From Patescibacteria group bacterium (GTDB lineage: Bacteria > Patescibacteriota > Patescibacteriia > UBA11705 > JABHMO01): DNA of 41,764 nucleotides. Position numbers and translations under genes: made by a program. Below are positions 15,071 through 22,877 of this stretch, piece after piece. Every line of letters begins with the position of its first letter. Position 1 is the stretch's first letter. The notes beneath the pieces are model-generated. The model was given only the letters and a program-made list of their open reading frames with translations, had not been told where the DNA came from and searched no databases. The stretch is taken from assembly GCA_018818405.1 (NCBI GenBank), contig JAHIRY010000027.1, positions 1-41,764 of the forward strand, written 5' to 3'.

Positions 15071-15550
15071 ATGACATCTCTTTATTCTTGCTTAATGTTT
15101 GGAGAAGGGAAAAAAGATAAAAAATTTTTGATAACCCTGATTGATTTACCTAAATTTAAATATCATACATCAAAATGGACTATCAAAATCGAGGGGGCAA
15201 GCGGGTCTTCTCCGGAGGTAATCCTCCGCCAATGTCAGGCAATTCCTTATTTCCAAAATTACAATTTAGTTATTTGCTTCATTGATTTAGATAAATTGAA
15301 AAATGATTACCCCCAAAAGTGGGAAACTAAAAAGAAACAGCTTGAAAAAAATTACTCAAATATTACAATTATATGGCAAATCGATAATGCAGAAGACGAA
15401 TACCGAAAAGTATTGGGGGCTCAATACGATAATAAACATAAATTAAATAAAATGGCGAAAAAACAGGTAGCCCTATTTATAAATTCCTCGCTTTGGAAAA
15501 GAATATTAAAACCTATACGAGATACGGAAAAAGAACTGAATAAATTATGA
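15071..15550 (+). CDS. Toprim-like partner of the defence ATPase (RloB/AbiL/PARIS style)
   Basis: 159 residues. FGEGKKDKKFL supplies the Toprim-type glutamate (E12) and D16; after a central strand, LVICFIDLDK gives the D-x-D pair (D72, D74). This is the metal site of Toprim nucleases such as RloB or the AriB/DUF4435 group. It is shorter than many relatives, so which subfamily it belongs to is open. Co-translated with the ATPase gene (4-nt gap). Likely role: a nuclease or tRNA/DNA-cleaving effector released by the ATPase sensor; this is inference from system architecture. Confidence 0.65.
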   Translation: MTSLYSCLMFGEGKKDKKFLITLIDLPKFKYHTSKWTIKIEGASGSSPEVILRQCQAIPYFQNYNLVICFIDLDKLKNDYPQKWETKKKQLEKNYSNITIIWQIDNAEDEYRKVLGAQYDNKHKLNKMAKKQVALFINSSLWKRILKPIRDTEKELNKL

Positions 15551-15675
15551 GTTCTAGTCATTAGGCTTTCACCGAATGCCCACTTTATTTTTCTTCCCCG
15601 CATTCCGAAAAACATCTCATATCCTAGTATGCCATGGAAAATAATTAAAAAATCTTTCTTATTTTTTACAAAAAT

Positions 15676-16143
15676 ATGACCGACAACAAAACACTATCGT
15701 ATTCAGAGATGATTAATTTAGGCAAACAAAACCTTGAGTCTTTACTGGATACTGGGACTACAGCATCTGGCAAAAAGATGATGTCTTATGAGGAAATGCT
15801 AAACTTAAGTAGCGAAGATGCATTTCAAGAAATATTAATCCTGAAAGCAGAATTTGACAGAAAGAATCTCCTCCAAGAAATGATTGAACACGAAGAAAAA
15901 ACCAACACTATCAAAGACGAATTATTAAACGATGTCAAAAGAGGAAAACAAATTTCGGCGGAAAGTATCGCGCTTCGAATGGTTTTTGACAAAAATGAAA
16001 GTGCCGAGATTGTTTCGATATTTGATAAAGTAAAAAAAAGATTAAAGCACTTAGAAAAAACAGATGACACGGATCTCGTACAAGACGCAATATACGCCAA
16101 GGCTGCATCTGATTTTGTTAATTCAAGTAAACACAAAAATTAA
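15676..16143 (+). CDS. Unknown helical protein in the AT-rich insert
   Basis: 155 residues, charged and helical, no membrane segment. It carries a short internal repeat, LSYSEMINLG (8-17) and MSYEEMLNLS (about 40-49), each followed by a helix, perhaps two small binding motifs. Base composition matches the ATPase-Toprim pair, 125 nt upstream. It could be a third defence component or an unrelated passenger; no family recognised. Confidence 0.55.
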   Translation: MTDNKTLSYSEMINLGKQNLESLLDTGTTASGKKMMSYEEMLNLSSEDAFQEILILKAEFDRKNLLQEMIEHEEKTNTIKDELLNDVKRGKQISAESIALRMVFDKNESAEIVSIFDKVKKRLKHLEKTDDTDLVQDAIYAKAASDFVNSSKHKN

Positions 16144-16275
16144 GACAATCTTTTATTACATCCGCCAACCGCTTATTTCACCGCCACCAATTACCTTTCA
16201 TCCGCTTTATTTACAAAAACAATCACTTTTTCCATACGACGCAGGTAATGCGCAGTCGCAATTTGTACGCGAAAT

Positions 16276-16308
16276 AAAAAAAGGCCCGCCGAACGCGTTC
16301 GACGGACC
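16276..16308 (-). terminator. Terminator of the small membrane protein gene
   Basis: On the minus strand an 11-bp stem (GGTCCGTCGAA with TTCGGCGGGCC, loop CGCG, two G-U pairs) followed by seven T. The G-U pairs show it is built for minus-strand RNA. Confidence 0.9.
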
Positions 16309-16373
16309 AAATTTCCTCAATCCGTTGAAACCGGAACTTGCTCCGGCTGTTTTACTAAAAAAAACGACTTCAG

Positions 16374-16841
16374 TCATTCTTTCACCCGGCTCTTCCCTAC
16401 GGGCAGAGATTCACAACTGATAAAATAATAAAAACAAATAAAACTCACCGTAGCCATCAAATCCAGACTGCACAAGACTCTATCTTTATTCATCGCAAAA
16501 AATAAAATTACTCCAGGAAAAACACACAACACCCAAACCAATCTAAGCAGTTGATGCATCTCCGGATTTTTTCTCGCGGTTGAACTTCTCTCCCTTTTCG
16601 TGTCCTGCAATAAATACCAACATACAAAACCAGAAATTACGAACAGCAATACTGCTTTCGCGATGAACATATTTCCTTCCAACATGCCGTAACAAACCTC
16701 GGAAACCACAAAAATCATCGCATTGAGGTAGGCAATCTTATAATTTAATTTCCCGATTCCCGTTATCTTCGCGCCCCAGTCGGAAAATCGCTGAAATTTG
16801 TCCAGCACCCAGCGGTCGATGGAAGAGATAACTCTCCACAT
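16374..16841 (-). CDS. Small multi-pass membrane protein, unknown
   Basis: 155 residues from the ATG at 16841, chosen because AAGGAGGA sits 5 nt upstream; a TTG start 8 codons earlier would bury that SD site. About four membrane helices (NAMIFVVSEVCYGM, IAKAVLLFVISGFVCWYLL, LLRLVWVLCVFPGVILFF, LDLMATVSFICFYYFI) with a basic loop between the second and third. No family recognised. It is a single-gene unit with its own palindromic promoter and strong terminator, one of several SD-bearing small genes in the window. Confidence 0.75.
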   Translation of the reverse strand: MWRVISSIDRWVLDKFQRFSDWGAKITGIGKLNYKIAYLNAMIFVVSEVCYGMLEGNMFIAKAVLLFVISGFVCWYLLQDTKRERSSTARKNPEMHQLLRLVWVLCVFPGVILFFAMNKDRVLCSLDLMATVSFICFYYFISCESLPVGKSRVKE

Positions 16842-16868
16842 GGCGTCCTCCTTGTCAATGTTCAAACC

Positions 16869-16902
16869 TTGTAAGTTTACAAAAAACCGCGAATTTTGTC
16901 AA
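16869..16902 (-). promoter_or_regulatory. Promoter with palindromic -10 region
   Basis: Minus strand: TTGACA (16902-16897), 17 nt, TAAACT (16879-16874). The -10 is embedded in a perfect palindrome TTGTAA-AC-TTACAA (16869-16882), a plausible operator. It is divergent from the nusA promoter; the -35 boxes are 20 nt apart. Confidence 0.65.
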
Positions 16903-16922
16903 TCAATTACCGCAAACATTAA

Positions 16923-16951
16923 TTGACTGCCTATTTAATTCATGCTATACT
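16923..16951 (+). promoter_or_regulatory. Extended -10 promoter of nusA
   Basis: TTGACT (16923-16928), 17 nt, TATACT (16946-16951) preceded by TGC. Predicted start at about 16957. Confidence 0.85.
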
Positions 16952-16961
16952 TTCCACGAAA

Positions 16962-16991
16962 GCTAGTTTAGATAATAAACTAGCATTTTTT
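16962..16991 (+). terminator. Terminator-like hairpin in the nusA leader
   Basis: Perfect 9-bp stem GCTAGTTTA (16962-16970) with TAAACTAGC (16976-16984), 5-nt loop, A, then six T (16986-16991). It begins about 5 nt after the predicted transcription start and ends 39 nt before the nusA ATG, so it is an attenuator candidate rather than a gene-end terminator. Confidence 0.75.
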
Positions 16992-17030
16992 ATAAATAAA
17001 TTTAGTTTTTACCAACTATTTGCAAAAGTT

Positions 17031-18509
17031 ATGATAGACCCATCAATCAAAGCCGCGATCAAGCAAATTTGCGCGGAAAAAGGACTTTCCGAAGAATCTG
17101 TCCTCGAAACAATCAATTCCGCATTGGCAGCCGCTTACCGAAAAGATTTCGGCGACAAAATGCAAAATATTCAGGCTGAATTTGAATTGGACAAAGGAAC
17201 AATAAAAATTTTCGATGTAAAAGAAGTTGTGACAGACCTGTCTCCCGAAGAATTGGCCGCAATGGAAGAAATGCGATTGAAGCGTGAAGCGATCAAAGAA
17301 GCGCTGGAAAAAGGAGAAATTACGCCCGAAGAATTGAAAAAACAGCGGGATGAAGAAGAAATAAAATCAGCTGAAGCAAAGGAAGAAAAAGCCGAAGGCG
17401 AGGAAGCGGAAGAAGAACGGCATTTCAATCCGAAAACGGAAATTCAAATTTCAGACGCGAAAAAAATCGATGAAAAATATGAAATCGGAGATTTTGTAAA
17501 AACCGAATTGGCAATTCCCGGAGAATTCGGCCGAATGGCAGCGCAAACCGCGAAGCAAGTGATCATTCAGCGACTGCGCGAAGCGGAAAGAAATATCATT
17601 TATCAATCATTCAAAGACAAAGAAGGCGAAATTCTCAACGGCATGGTTCAAAAAATCGAAGGCCGCAACATTATAATTGATCTGGACAATGCGACCGCCA
17701 TCATGCCGCCGTTCGAACAAATCAGACGGGAAAATTACCGCATCGGCGACAGAATAAAAATTCTGCTCGTCAGCGTTTCTCTCACAACCCGCGGACCGGA
17801 ATTGATCGTTTCTCGCGCCAGCACGGACTTTGTAAAAAAACTTTTTACTTTGGAAATTCCGGAAATCTCCAATAATACGATTGAAATAAAAGAAATCGCC
17901 AGAGAAGCCGGCTCTCGAACAAAACTTGCCGTATTTACGGCTGACGAAAACATTGATCCCATCGGATCATGCATCGGACAGCGCGGCGCCCGCATTCAGA
18001 CTATCATCCAAGAATTGGGCGGAGAAAAAATCGACATTATCGAATATAGCGAAGATCCGAAAAAATTCATTACAAATTCATTGTTGCCCGCTAAAATCAC
18101 AAGCGTTGAACTCAATGAATCTGACAAAACTGCGGAAGTCTCGGTTCCGCAGGATCAATTATCATTAACGATCGGACGCGCCGGACAAAATGTCCGACTC
18201 GCCTCGAAAATCACCGGCTGGACAATCAAAATAAAAGAAGCCGCGGCTGAAGCTCAACCGGAAACTGAAACAACCGAGAAAACGGAAGAACAGCCGGCAG
18301 TTGAAGCGGAAAAACCAAAGGCTAAAAAGAAATCCAAGAAAAAAGAAACTTCAGACGAAGCGGAATCAACGAAAACCGAGCCGGTTGCCGAGAAGAAATC
18401 CGCCAAGAAAAAGAAATCTGAAAAAGTTGAAGCGGAAAAAAAAGAAGAAGAACCGATGAAAGAAGCGGAACAAGCCGCGGAAACTTCAGAAGAAAAAATC
18501 GCTGAATAA
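17031..18509 (+). CDS. nusA: Transcription termination/antitermination factor NusA
   Basis: 492 residues from the ATG at 17031; an open frame to 16923 runs through the promoter and leader hairpin and is not coding. NusA N-domain (about 1-190) with an acidic insertion at about 87-132 (runs of Glu/Lys), S1 domain (about 195-265, VQKIEGRNIIIDLDNA), two KH domains (GSCIGQRGARIQTIIQELGGEKIDI; LTIGRAGQNVRLASKITG), then an 80-residue Ala/Lys/Glu tail. It binds RNA polymerase and modulates pausing and hairpin-dependent termination. Ahead of yidC by 48 nt. Confidence 0.96.
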   Translation: MIDPSIKAAIKQICAEKGLSEESVLETINSALAAAYRKDFGDKMQNIQAEFELDKGTIKIFDVKEVVTDLSPEELAAMEEMRLKREAIKEALEKGEITPEELKKQRDEEEIKSAEAKEEKAEGEEAEEERHFNPKTEIQISDAKKIDEKYEIGDFVKTELAIPGEFGRMAAQTAKQVIIQRLREAERNIIYQSFKDKEGEILNGMVQKIEGRNIIIDLDNATAIMPPFEQIRRENYRIGDRIKILLVSVSLTTRGPELIVSRASTDFVKKLFTLEIPEISNNTIEIKEIAREAGSRTKLAVFTADENIDPIGSCIGQRGARIQTIIQELGGEKIDIIEYSEDPKKFITNSLLPAKITSVELNESDKTAEVSVPQDQLSLTIGRAGQNVRLASKITGWTIKIKEAAAEAQPETETTEKTEEQPAVEAEKPKAKKKSKKKETSDEAESTKTEPVAEKKSAKKKKSEKVEAEKKEEEPMKEAEQAAETSEEKIAE

Positions 18510-18557
18510 ACTTTCATTCGAAAAAATTAATTTTATTTTTCCAATTACTTCACAATT

Positions 18558-19295
18558 ATGATTCAACTTTTTAACACGGTTCTATATCAGCCCATTTACA
18601 ATTTGCTGGTTTTTCTCTACAACATTGTGCCGGGCAATGACATCGGACTGGCGATCATCGCGCTCACAATTATAATAAAAGTAATCTTATATCCATTCGG
18701 AGTTCAGGCGATAAAAGCGCAAAAACAATTGCAAGACATTCAGCCTAAACTAGATGAATTGAAATCAAAACACAAAGACGACAAAGAAAAGTTGGCATCG
18801 GAAACAATGAAAATTTACAAGGAACAAAAAGTAAATCCGCTGTCTTCCTGTCTGCCCCTGCTAATTCAATTTCCATTTCTGATCGCGGTTTATCACGCTT
18901 TTCGCACCGGTCTGGCGTCCAGCGATTTGAACCTGCTCTATTCATTCGTGCCAAATCCCGGACACATCAATTCGATTTCAGCCGGAATTATCGATCTGGC
19001 CGTTCCCAGCATTCTCCTCGCCGTTCTGGCCGGAGCCGCGCAATTCGTTCAGACAAAAATGATGCCGATGGCTCAGCCGAAAATAAAAACGGACGCGTCA
19101 AAAGACGAAAGCATGATGGCGAGCATGAACAAAAGCATGTTGTATTTCATGCCGGTAATGACAATAATAATCGGAATAAATCTGCCGGCCGGACTGACTC
19201 TTTATTGGCTACTGACAACAGTATTAACAACGGTTCAGCAAAAAATTCTTTTCCGAAAAAAACAAAACATGACGACAATAGTCGAAGCAAAATAA
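18558..19295 (+). CDS. yidC: Membrane protein insertase YidC/Oxa1
   Basis: 245 residues, the short Gram-positive-like form without the large periplasmic domain. Core: LYNIVPGNDIGLAIIALTIIIKVILYPFGVQAIKAQKQLQ, cytoplasmic hairpin QPKLDELKSKHKDDKEKLASETMKIYKE, NPLSSCLPLLIQFPFLIAVYHAF, and the last membrane helices (SMLYFMPVMTIIIGINLPAGLTLYWLLT). It inserts proteins into the membrane with or without Sec. It has no lipoprotein Cys at the N-terminus. Next gene begins 1 nt after its stop. Confidence 0.95.
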   Translation: MIQLFNTVLYQPIYNLLVFLYNIVPGNDIGLAIIALTIIIKVILYPFGVQAIKAQKQLQDIQPKLDELKSKHKDDKEKLASETMKIYKEQKVNPLSSCLPLLIQFPFLIAVYHAFRTGLASSDLNLLYSFVPNPGHINSISAGIIDLAVPSILLAVLAGAAQFVQTKMMPMAQPKIKTDASKDESMMASMNKSMLYFMPVMTIIIGINLPAGLTLYWLLTTVLTTVQQKILFRKKQNMTTIVEAK

Positions 19296-19296
19296 A

Positions 19297-19608
19297 ATGA
19301 TTATCAACTTTCAAAAATTAAAAAACTTGCCGGTGGAAACGGAAAAAGGCATTCACCTCGGAGATCTTATCGACATTGAAATCAATGTCAACGACCATTC
19401 GATAACGAAATATCTGGCCAATGACAAAAAATATTTGATTACCGGAAATAAATTTCTCATTTCTCCGGAACAAATCATCAGCATTTCCGAAGAAAAAATC
19501 ATTGTGGCTGACAACACGGTTCTGAGCGAAGAACAAGAAAAAGCAACGCCAGCGCTCAATGTGGAAGAAGCGGGAATAATCAACGCAAAATTGGAAAACC
19601 GGTTATGA
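19297..19608 (+). CDS. PRC-barrel-like small protein
   Basis: 103 residues. LKNLPVETEKGIHLGDLIDIEIN followed by NDHSITKYLANDK and then paired strands (YLITGNKFLISPEQIISISEEKIIVAD) fits a PRC-barrel, a small beta-domain found in RimM and in membrane-associated stress proteins. A short acidic tail follows. Tightly packed between yidC and the nucleotidyltransferase gene (1-nt gaps), so probably part of the nusA-yidC operon. Confidence 0.6.
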   Translation: MIINFQKLKNLPVETEKGIHLGDLIDIEINVNDHSITKYLANDKKYLITGNKFLISPEQIISISEEKIIVADNTVLSEEQEKATPALNVEEAGIINAKLENRL

Positions 19609-19609
19609 T

Positions 19610-20596
19610 ATGCGAAAAATTGAAAAAAACATTTCAGAAACTCTCGCGTATTTCAACCTTTTCCAAATGCCGCTGACATCATGGGAAATATACAAAAATC
19701 TTTTTAATCCCGAGAAAAATTATTTTTTTTCCGAAATTCTGGAAACATTGGAAAACATGAAAAATAAAAGTCTTCACGAACAAGAAGGCTTTTATTTTTT
19801 TGCCGGAGAAGAAAAAAATATCGCGATTCGAAAAGAGCGATATCTCATTGCAAATGAAAAAATAAAAAAAGCGCGCCAATATTTGCGACTCATCGGAATT
19901 CTGCCGTTCGTTCGCGCGATTTTCATCTGCAATGATCTCGGCTATCTTAATGCTCCGGAAGGAAGCGACATTGATCTGGCAATCATCGCGAAAAAGAATA
20001 GAATTTGGACGGCAAGATTTTTTTCAACTCTGCTCATGGCTATTCTCCGAAAAAGACCAACAGCAAAATCGCGCAAAAATAAAATTTGTCTGAGTTTTTA
20101 TATAACTGAAGACAATCTGAGTCTGGAAAAAATCGCATATGAAAATGACATTCATTTCGTTTATTGGATCAATCAATTCATGCCGATTTTCCAAATGGAA
20201 AATCTGGCTGAACGGTTCTCAACGGAAAATGAATGGACGCGCCGATTTCTGCCACATTCATATCCCCACAAAACAAATGATCGCTGGTCAATAAAAATAA
20301 ATTCTTTCGCAAAAAATACAATGGAATTTTTCATCAAAGGAAAACTCGGAGATTTGCTCGAAACAATCTTGAAAAAAATCCAACTGAAACTTTTTCCCCG
20401 AACACTGGAGCTTAAAAAACTTGAAGAAAATACGGATGTAATTATCAATGACAAAATTCTGAAATTCCATTGCAAAGATTGCCGGCTGGAAATCAAGAAA
20501 AATTGGAAAGAAAAAACCGGCCGAAATGTTATCCGGCCGGATTATTTTCCCCTTGATTCAAAAAGTTCGGCAGCGCGAGAAGTCAAAACTCTTTGA
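19610..20596 (+). CDS. Nucleotidyltransferase-domain protein
   Basis: 328 residues. An N-terminal winged-helix-like part (TLAYFNLFQMPLTSWEIYKNL) leads to a nucleotidyltransferase core with GSDID at 118-122 (G-S-D-x-D, metal-binding Asp pair) and a downstream strand containing KICLSFYITEDNL. The substrate is unknown; relatives occur next to envelope-polysaccharide genes, and an O-antigen-ligase-like gene follows after two minus-strand genes. The last 39 nt overlap the convergent gene ending at 20558, and that gene's terminator lies inside this coding end. Confidence 0.75.
   Translation: MRKIEKNISETLAYFNLFQMPLTSWEIYKNLFNPEKNYFFSEILETLENMKNKSLHEQEGFYFFAGEEKNIAIRKERYLIANEKIKKARQYLRLIGILPFVRAIFICNDLGYLNAPEGSDIDLAIIAKKNRIWTARFFSTLLMAILRKRPTAKSRKNKICLSFYITEDNLSLEKIAYENDIHFVYWINQFMPIFQMENLAERFSTENEWTRRFLPHSYPHKTNDRWSIKINSFAKNTMEFFIKGKLGDLLETILKKIQLKLFPRTLELKKLEENTDVIINDKILKFHCKDCRLEIKKNWKEKTGRNVIRPDYFPLDSKSSAAREVKTL
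20510..20540 (-). terminator. Terminator embedded in a convergent coding end
   Basis: On the minus strand CCGGCCG (20540-20534) pairs with CGGCCGG (20523-20517), loop of about 10 nt, followed by six T. It terminates the 20558-21001 gene but lies within the 3' end of the plus-strand nucleotidyltransferase gene. Confidence 0.8.
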
Positions 20597-21001
20597 TTCG
20601 CCCTTGTATGAAATCGATCCTCCGATTCGATCATTGATGGGAGCGTGCGCAATGGAAACGGAAATATTCGGCTCCAGACGTTGGACAGATCCTTCGCATC
20701 CATTGATATCGTAGGAAATGTCGCTGATCGACGCGCGACTTTGATTGAAAATTTTTATCCCGTTTTTATCAGCTGAAATTTCCATTTCATCCCATGAATA
20801 TTGGCAGAGGAGCTGACGCTCGAAATTTGATTCTTCGGCTGCCTCATCGATAAAATAGATAAAAAAGAAAATCAAAACAAATACTAAAATAAACGGCCAT
20901 ATTCCAACAGCTGAAATTCCGCGAAAACCATGATTTTTCAGCGACAGCGCCAGCCCCGCTAACAACAAAACCAAACTCAAAGTTATAAGATAACTTGCCA
21001 T
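20558..21001 (-). CDS. Small membrane-anchored protein, unknown
   Basis: 147 residues from the ATG at 21001, chosen for the SD site CGGAGGT 5 nt upstream. Two membrane helices (MASYLITLSLVLLLAGLALSL; ISAVGIWPFILVFVLIFFFIYFI) and a C-terminal outer or cytoplasmic domain of about 85 residues rich in Ser/Asp with two cysteines (NGCEG; SRCRTF). No family recognised. Forms a pair with the similar-sized membrane gene just upstream (21052-21504). Confidence 0.7.
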   Translation of the reverse strand: MASYLITLSLVLLLAGLALSLKNHGFRGISAVGIWPFILVFVLIFFFIYFIDEAAEESNFERQLLCQYSWDEMEISADKNGIKIFNQSRASISDISYDINGCEGSVQRLEPNISVSIAHAPINDRIGGSISYKGESKSFDFSRCRTF

Positions 21002-21051
21002 GATAAACCTCCGTTGTTCATTCGTTAGTGGTTGCGGTGAAAGATTCCCTT

Positions 21052-21504
21052 TTATCGTTTTGCGATTTTCTCGCATTTCTTGAAATTCAACTCAAATTCA
21101 AGTTCTCCCGTTCTCAACGTTGCGGTTGGAAGCGATCGTATCCAGCTTTGATCGCTCACGAATATTCTGCCGCCTTCCGGCAAATTCGCGTCAATTTTCG
21201 CTGAACCGCGATCCAGAAACACCGGTTTTTCTTCCTTCCCGGTATTTTCCACCAGCAATACTTCTTGAACGGAAGTTATTTTCAACCCGTTTTCATGAAA
21301 AATACATTGTCCGCCCAGCATTTCCGGGGACAATTGCATTAAAACAACCAAATGCATCGCCAGAGACAAAAACTCCACGACCAATCCTGAGGTCAGAAAA
21401 CAATGGCGCAGTCCGTGCATTACTCTGCTTCTCTTGCAGAATAGAAACGTTGCGACAAGAAAAAAACCCAACATTTCGAAAATCACGATTCCCCAGCTGA
21501 TCAT
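21052..21504 (-). CDS. Small membrane-anchored protein, unknown (pair member)
   Basis: 150 residues from the ATG at 21504, which follows AAGGAGGACGC, the same SD block as the gene at 16841. Two membrane helices (VIFEMLGFFLVATFLF; FLTSGLVVEFLSLAMHLVVLM) and a beta-rich C-terminal domain (ITSVQEVLLVENTGKEEKPVFLD, GGRIFVSDQSW). Same architecture as the downstream gene at 20558-21001, 50 nt apart, so the two are probably paralogues or partners. Function unknown. Confidence 0.7.
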   Translation of the reverse strand: MISWGIVIFEMLGFFLVATFLFCKRSRVMHGLRHCFLTSGLVVEFLSLAMHLVVLMQLSPEMLGGQCIFHENGLKITSVQEVLLVENTGKEEKPVFLDRGSAKIDANLPEGGRIFVSDQSWIRSLPTATLRTGELEFELNFKKCEKIAKR

Positions 21505-21526
21505 GCGTCCTCCTTTTTCACGCAAA

Positions 21527-21557
21527 TTGTCAAAAAACCATTGATTTAATGTATAAT
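21527..21557 (+). promoter_or_regulatory. Promoter of the O-antigen-ligase-like gene
   Basis: TTGTCA (21527-21532), a longish 19-nt spacer, TATAAT (21552-21557), 23 nt before the ATG. The opposite strand of the same interval carries TTGACA and TATACA-like boxes for the divergent membrane gene. Confidence 0.5.
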
Positions 21558-21580
21558 GAATATAATTAATTGTCAATCCT

Positions 21581-22876
21581 ATGCAAAAACTAAAACAAAT
21601 CATCGATTATCTTATTTATCTTCTGATTTTTCTCCTTCCTCTGCAAACGCGCTGGATTTATCATGAAGGAATATTGAACGGAGAACCGTGGGAATACGGC
21701 GCATTTTCCCTGTATGCCACGGAAATTCTGTTCGGCGTTATTTTGATTCTCTCCATAATTCATCTGATCGGAACATGGAAATCGAAATTTTCAAAGCCGG
21801 ATAAACGAAGAATTTTCCGCGTTTCCATTTTGATAATTTTTATCTTATTTTTCATTCTCAACGCTTTTTTCGCGATCAACTCTTCCATCGCTATTTACAA
21901 ATTCGTCCAGCTCATTCTCGCAACCGCTTTTTTCATAATAATTTTAATCAGCCGGCTTGATCTCAAAAAAATTTCCTGGGCGATCGCGCTGAGCGCCCTG
22001 TATCAAAGCATTGTCGCGATTCAGCAATTCATCGGACAGAAAGTTATTGCCAATAAATGGCTGGGAATGTCAGCGCAAGATCCGGCAACGCTCGGAGTTC
22101 CGGTGATCGAATCAGCTGGAATTCGCACGCTTCGCAGTTTCGGCACAATGCCGCATCCGAATATTTTGGCCGGATTTCTTCTCATCAGCTTAATAGTTAT
22201 CATCGGTTTGTACGCCATGACAAAAATTTCCAAACGAAAAAAACTATTGCAGCTTTTATTCACAATAAATTTCATCGGACTGCTCACCGCTTTTTCCCGC
22301 TCAGCCCTTCTGGCTTTTGCTGTCGTCACAATTTTCATGGCTTTTTATTTCAGCAAAGACAAAATCATGAGTCGCGCGACAACCAAATTCATCATCATCG
22401 CGATTTTCATTTTCATATTATTTTCCGTTTCTTTTCCAAATCTTATGGCAGCGCGCGCGTTCGGCGAAGGAAGACTCGAAGTTCAATCCAACGCTTCCCG
22501 GCTGGAGCAATACAATGAATTCGCAAAAATATTTTCAAACCGTTGGCTCATCGGCGTCGGTCTCGAAAATTATTCCTTGGCGGTGAATGAAATCAATCCG
22601 AATCAGCCGGCTTGGAATTATCAACCGATTCACAATGTTTATCTGCTGATAATTACTGAACTCGGTATTGCCGGAATCGCAATTCTCGGATTGCTCGGAT
22701 TTATGATTTTCAAATTGATAAAACTTCAGAAAAACAAAAATTATTATCTTCCCTGCCTGGTCGCGCTCGGATTTCTCGCTCTGTTCGACCATTATTTATG
22801 GAGCTTTTATTTCGGAATAATGTTCTGCGCGCTGATCCTCGGACTGGCGCTAACCGAGCAATCGGGAAAAAAATAA
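21581..22876 (+). CDS. O-antigen ligase/Wzy_C-like membrane protein
   Basis: 431 residues with about ten to twelve membrane helices. Marks of the Wzy_C superfamily: the large loop containing RTLRSFGTMPHPNILAGF, the FSRSALLA helix start, the loop SNRWLIGVGLENYSLAV and NYQPIHNVYLLIITELGIAGI. Such proteins join or polymerise surface glycans on the outer face of the membrane. Whether it is a ligase, a polymerase or a protein O-oligosaccharyltransferase (possible with the pilus ATPase in this window) cannot be decided from sequence alone. The kinase-fold gene follows after 1 nt. Confidence 0.85.
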   Translation: MQKLKQIIDYLIYLLIFLLPLQTRWIYHEGILNGEPWEYGAFSLYATEILFGVILILSIIHLIGTWKSKFSKPDKRRIFRVSILIIFILFFILNAFFAINSSIAIYKFVQLILATAFFIIILISRLDLKKISWAIALSALYQSIVAIQQFIGQKVIANKWLGMSAQDPATLGVPVIESAGIRTLRSFGTMPHPNILAGFLLISLIVIIGLYAMTKISKRKKLLQLLFTINFIGLLTAFSRSALLAFAVVTIFMAFYFSKDKIMSRATTKFIIIAIFIFILFSVSFPNLMAARAFGEGRLEVQSNASRLEQYNEFAKIFSNRWLIGVGLENYSLAVNEINPNQPAWNYQPIHNVYLLIITELGIAGIAILGLLGFMIFKLIKLQKNKNYYLPCLVALGFLALFDHYLWSFYFGIMFCALILGLALTEQSGKK

Positions 22877-22877
22877 T

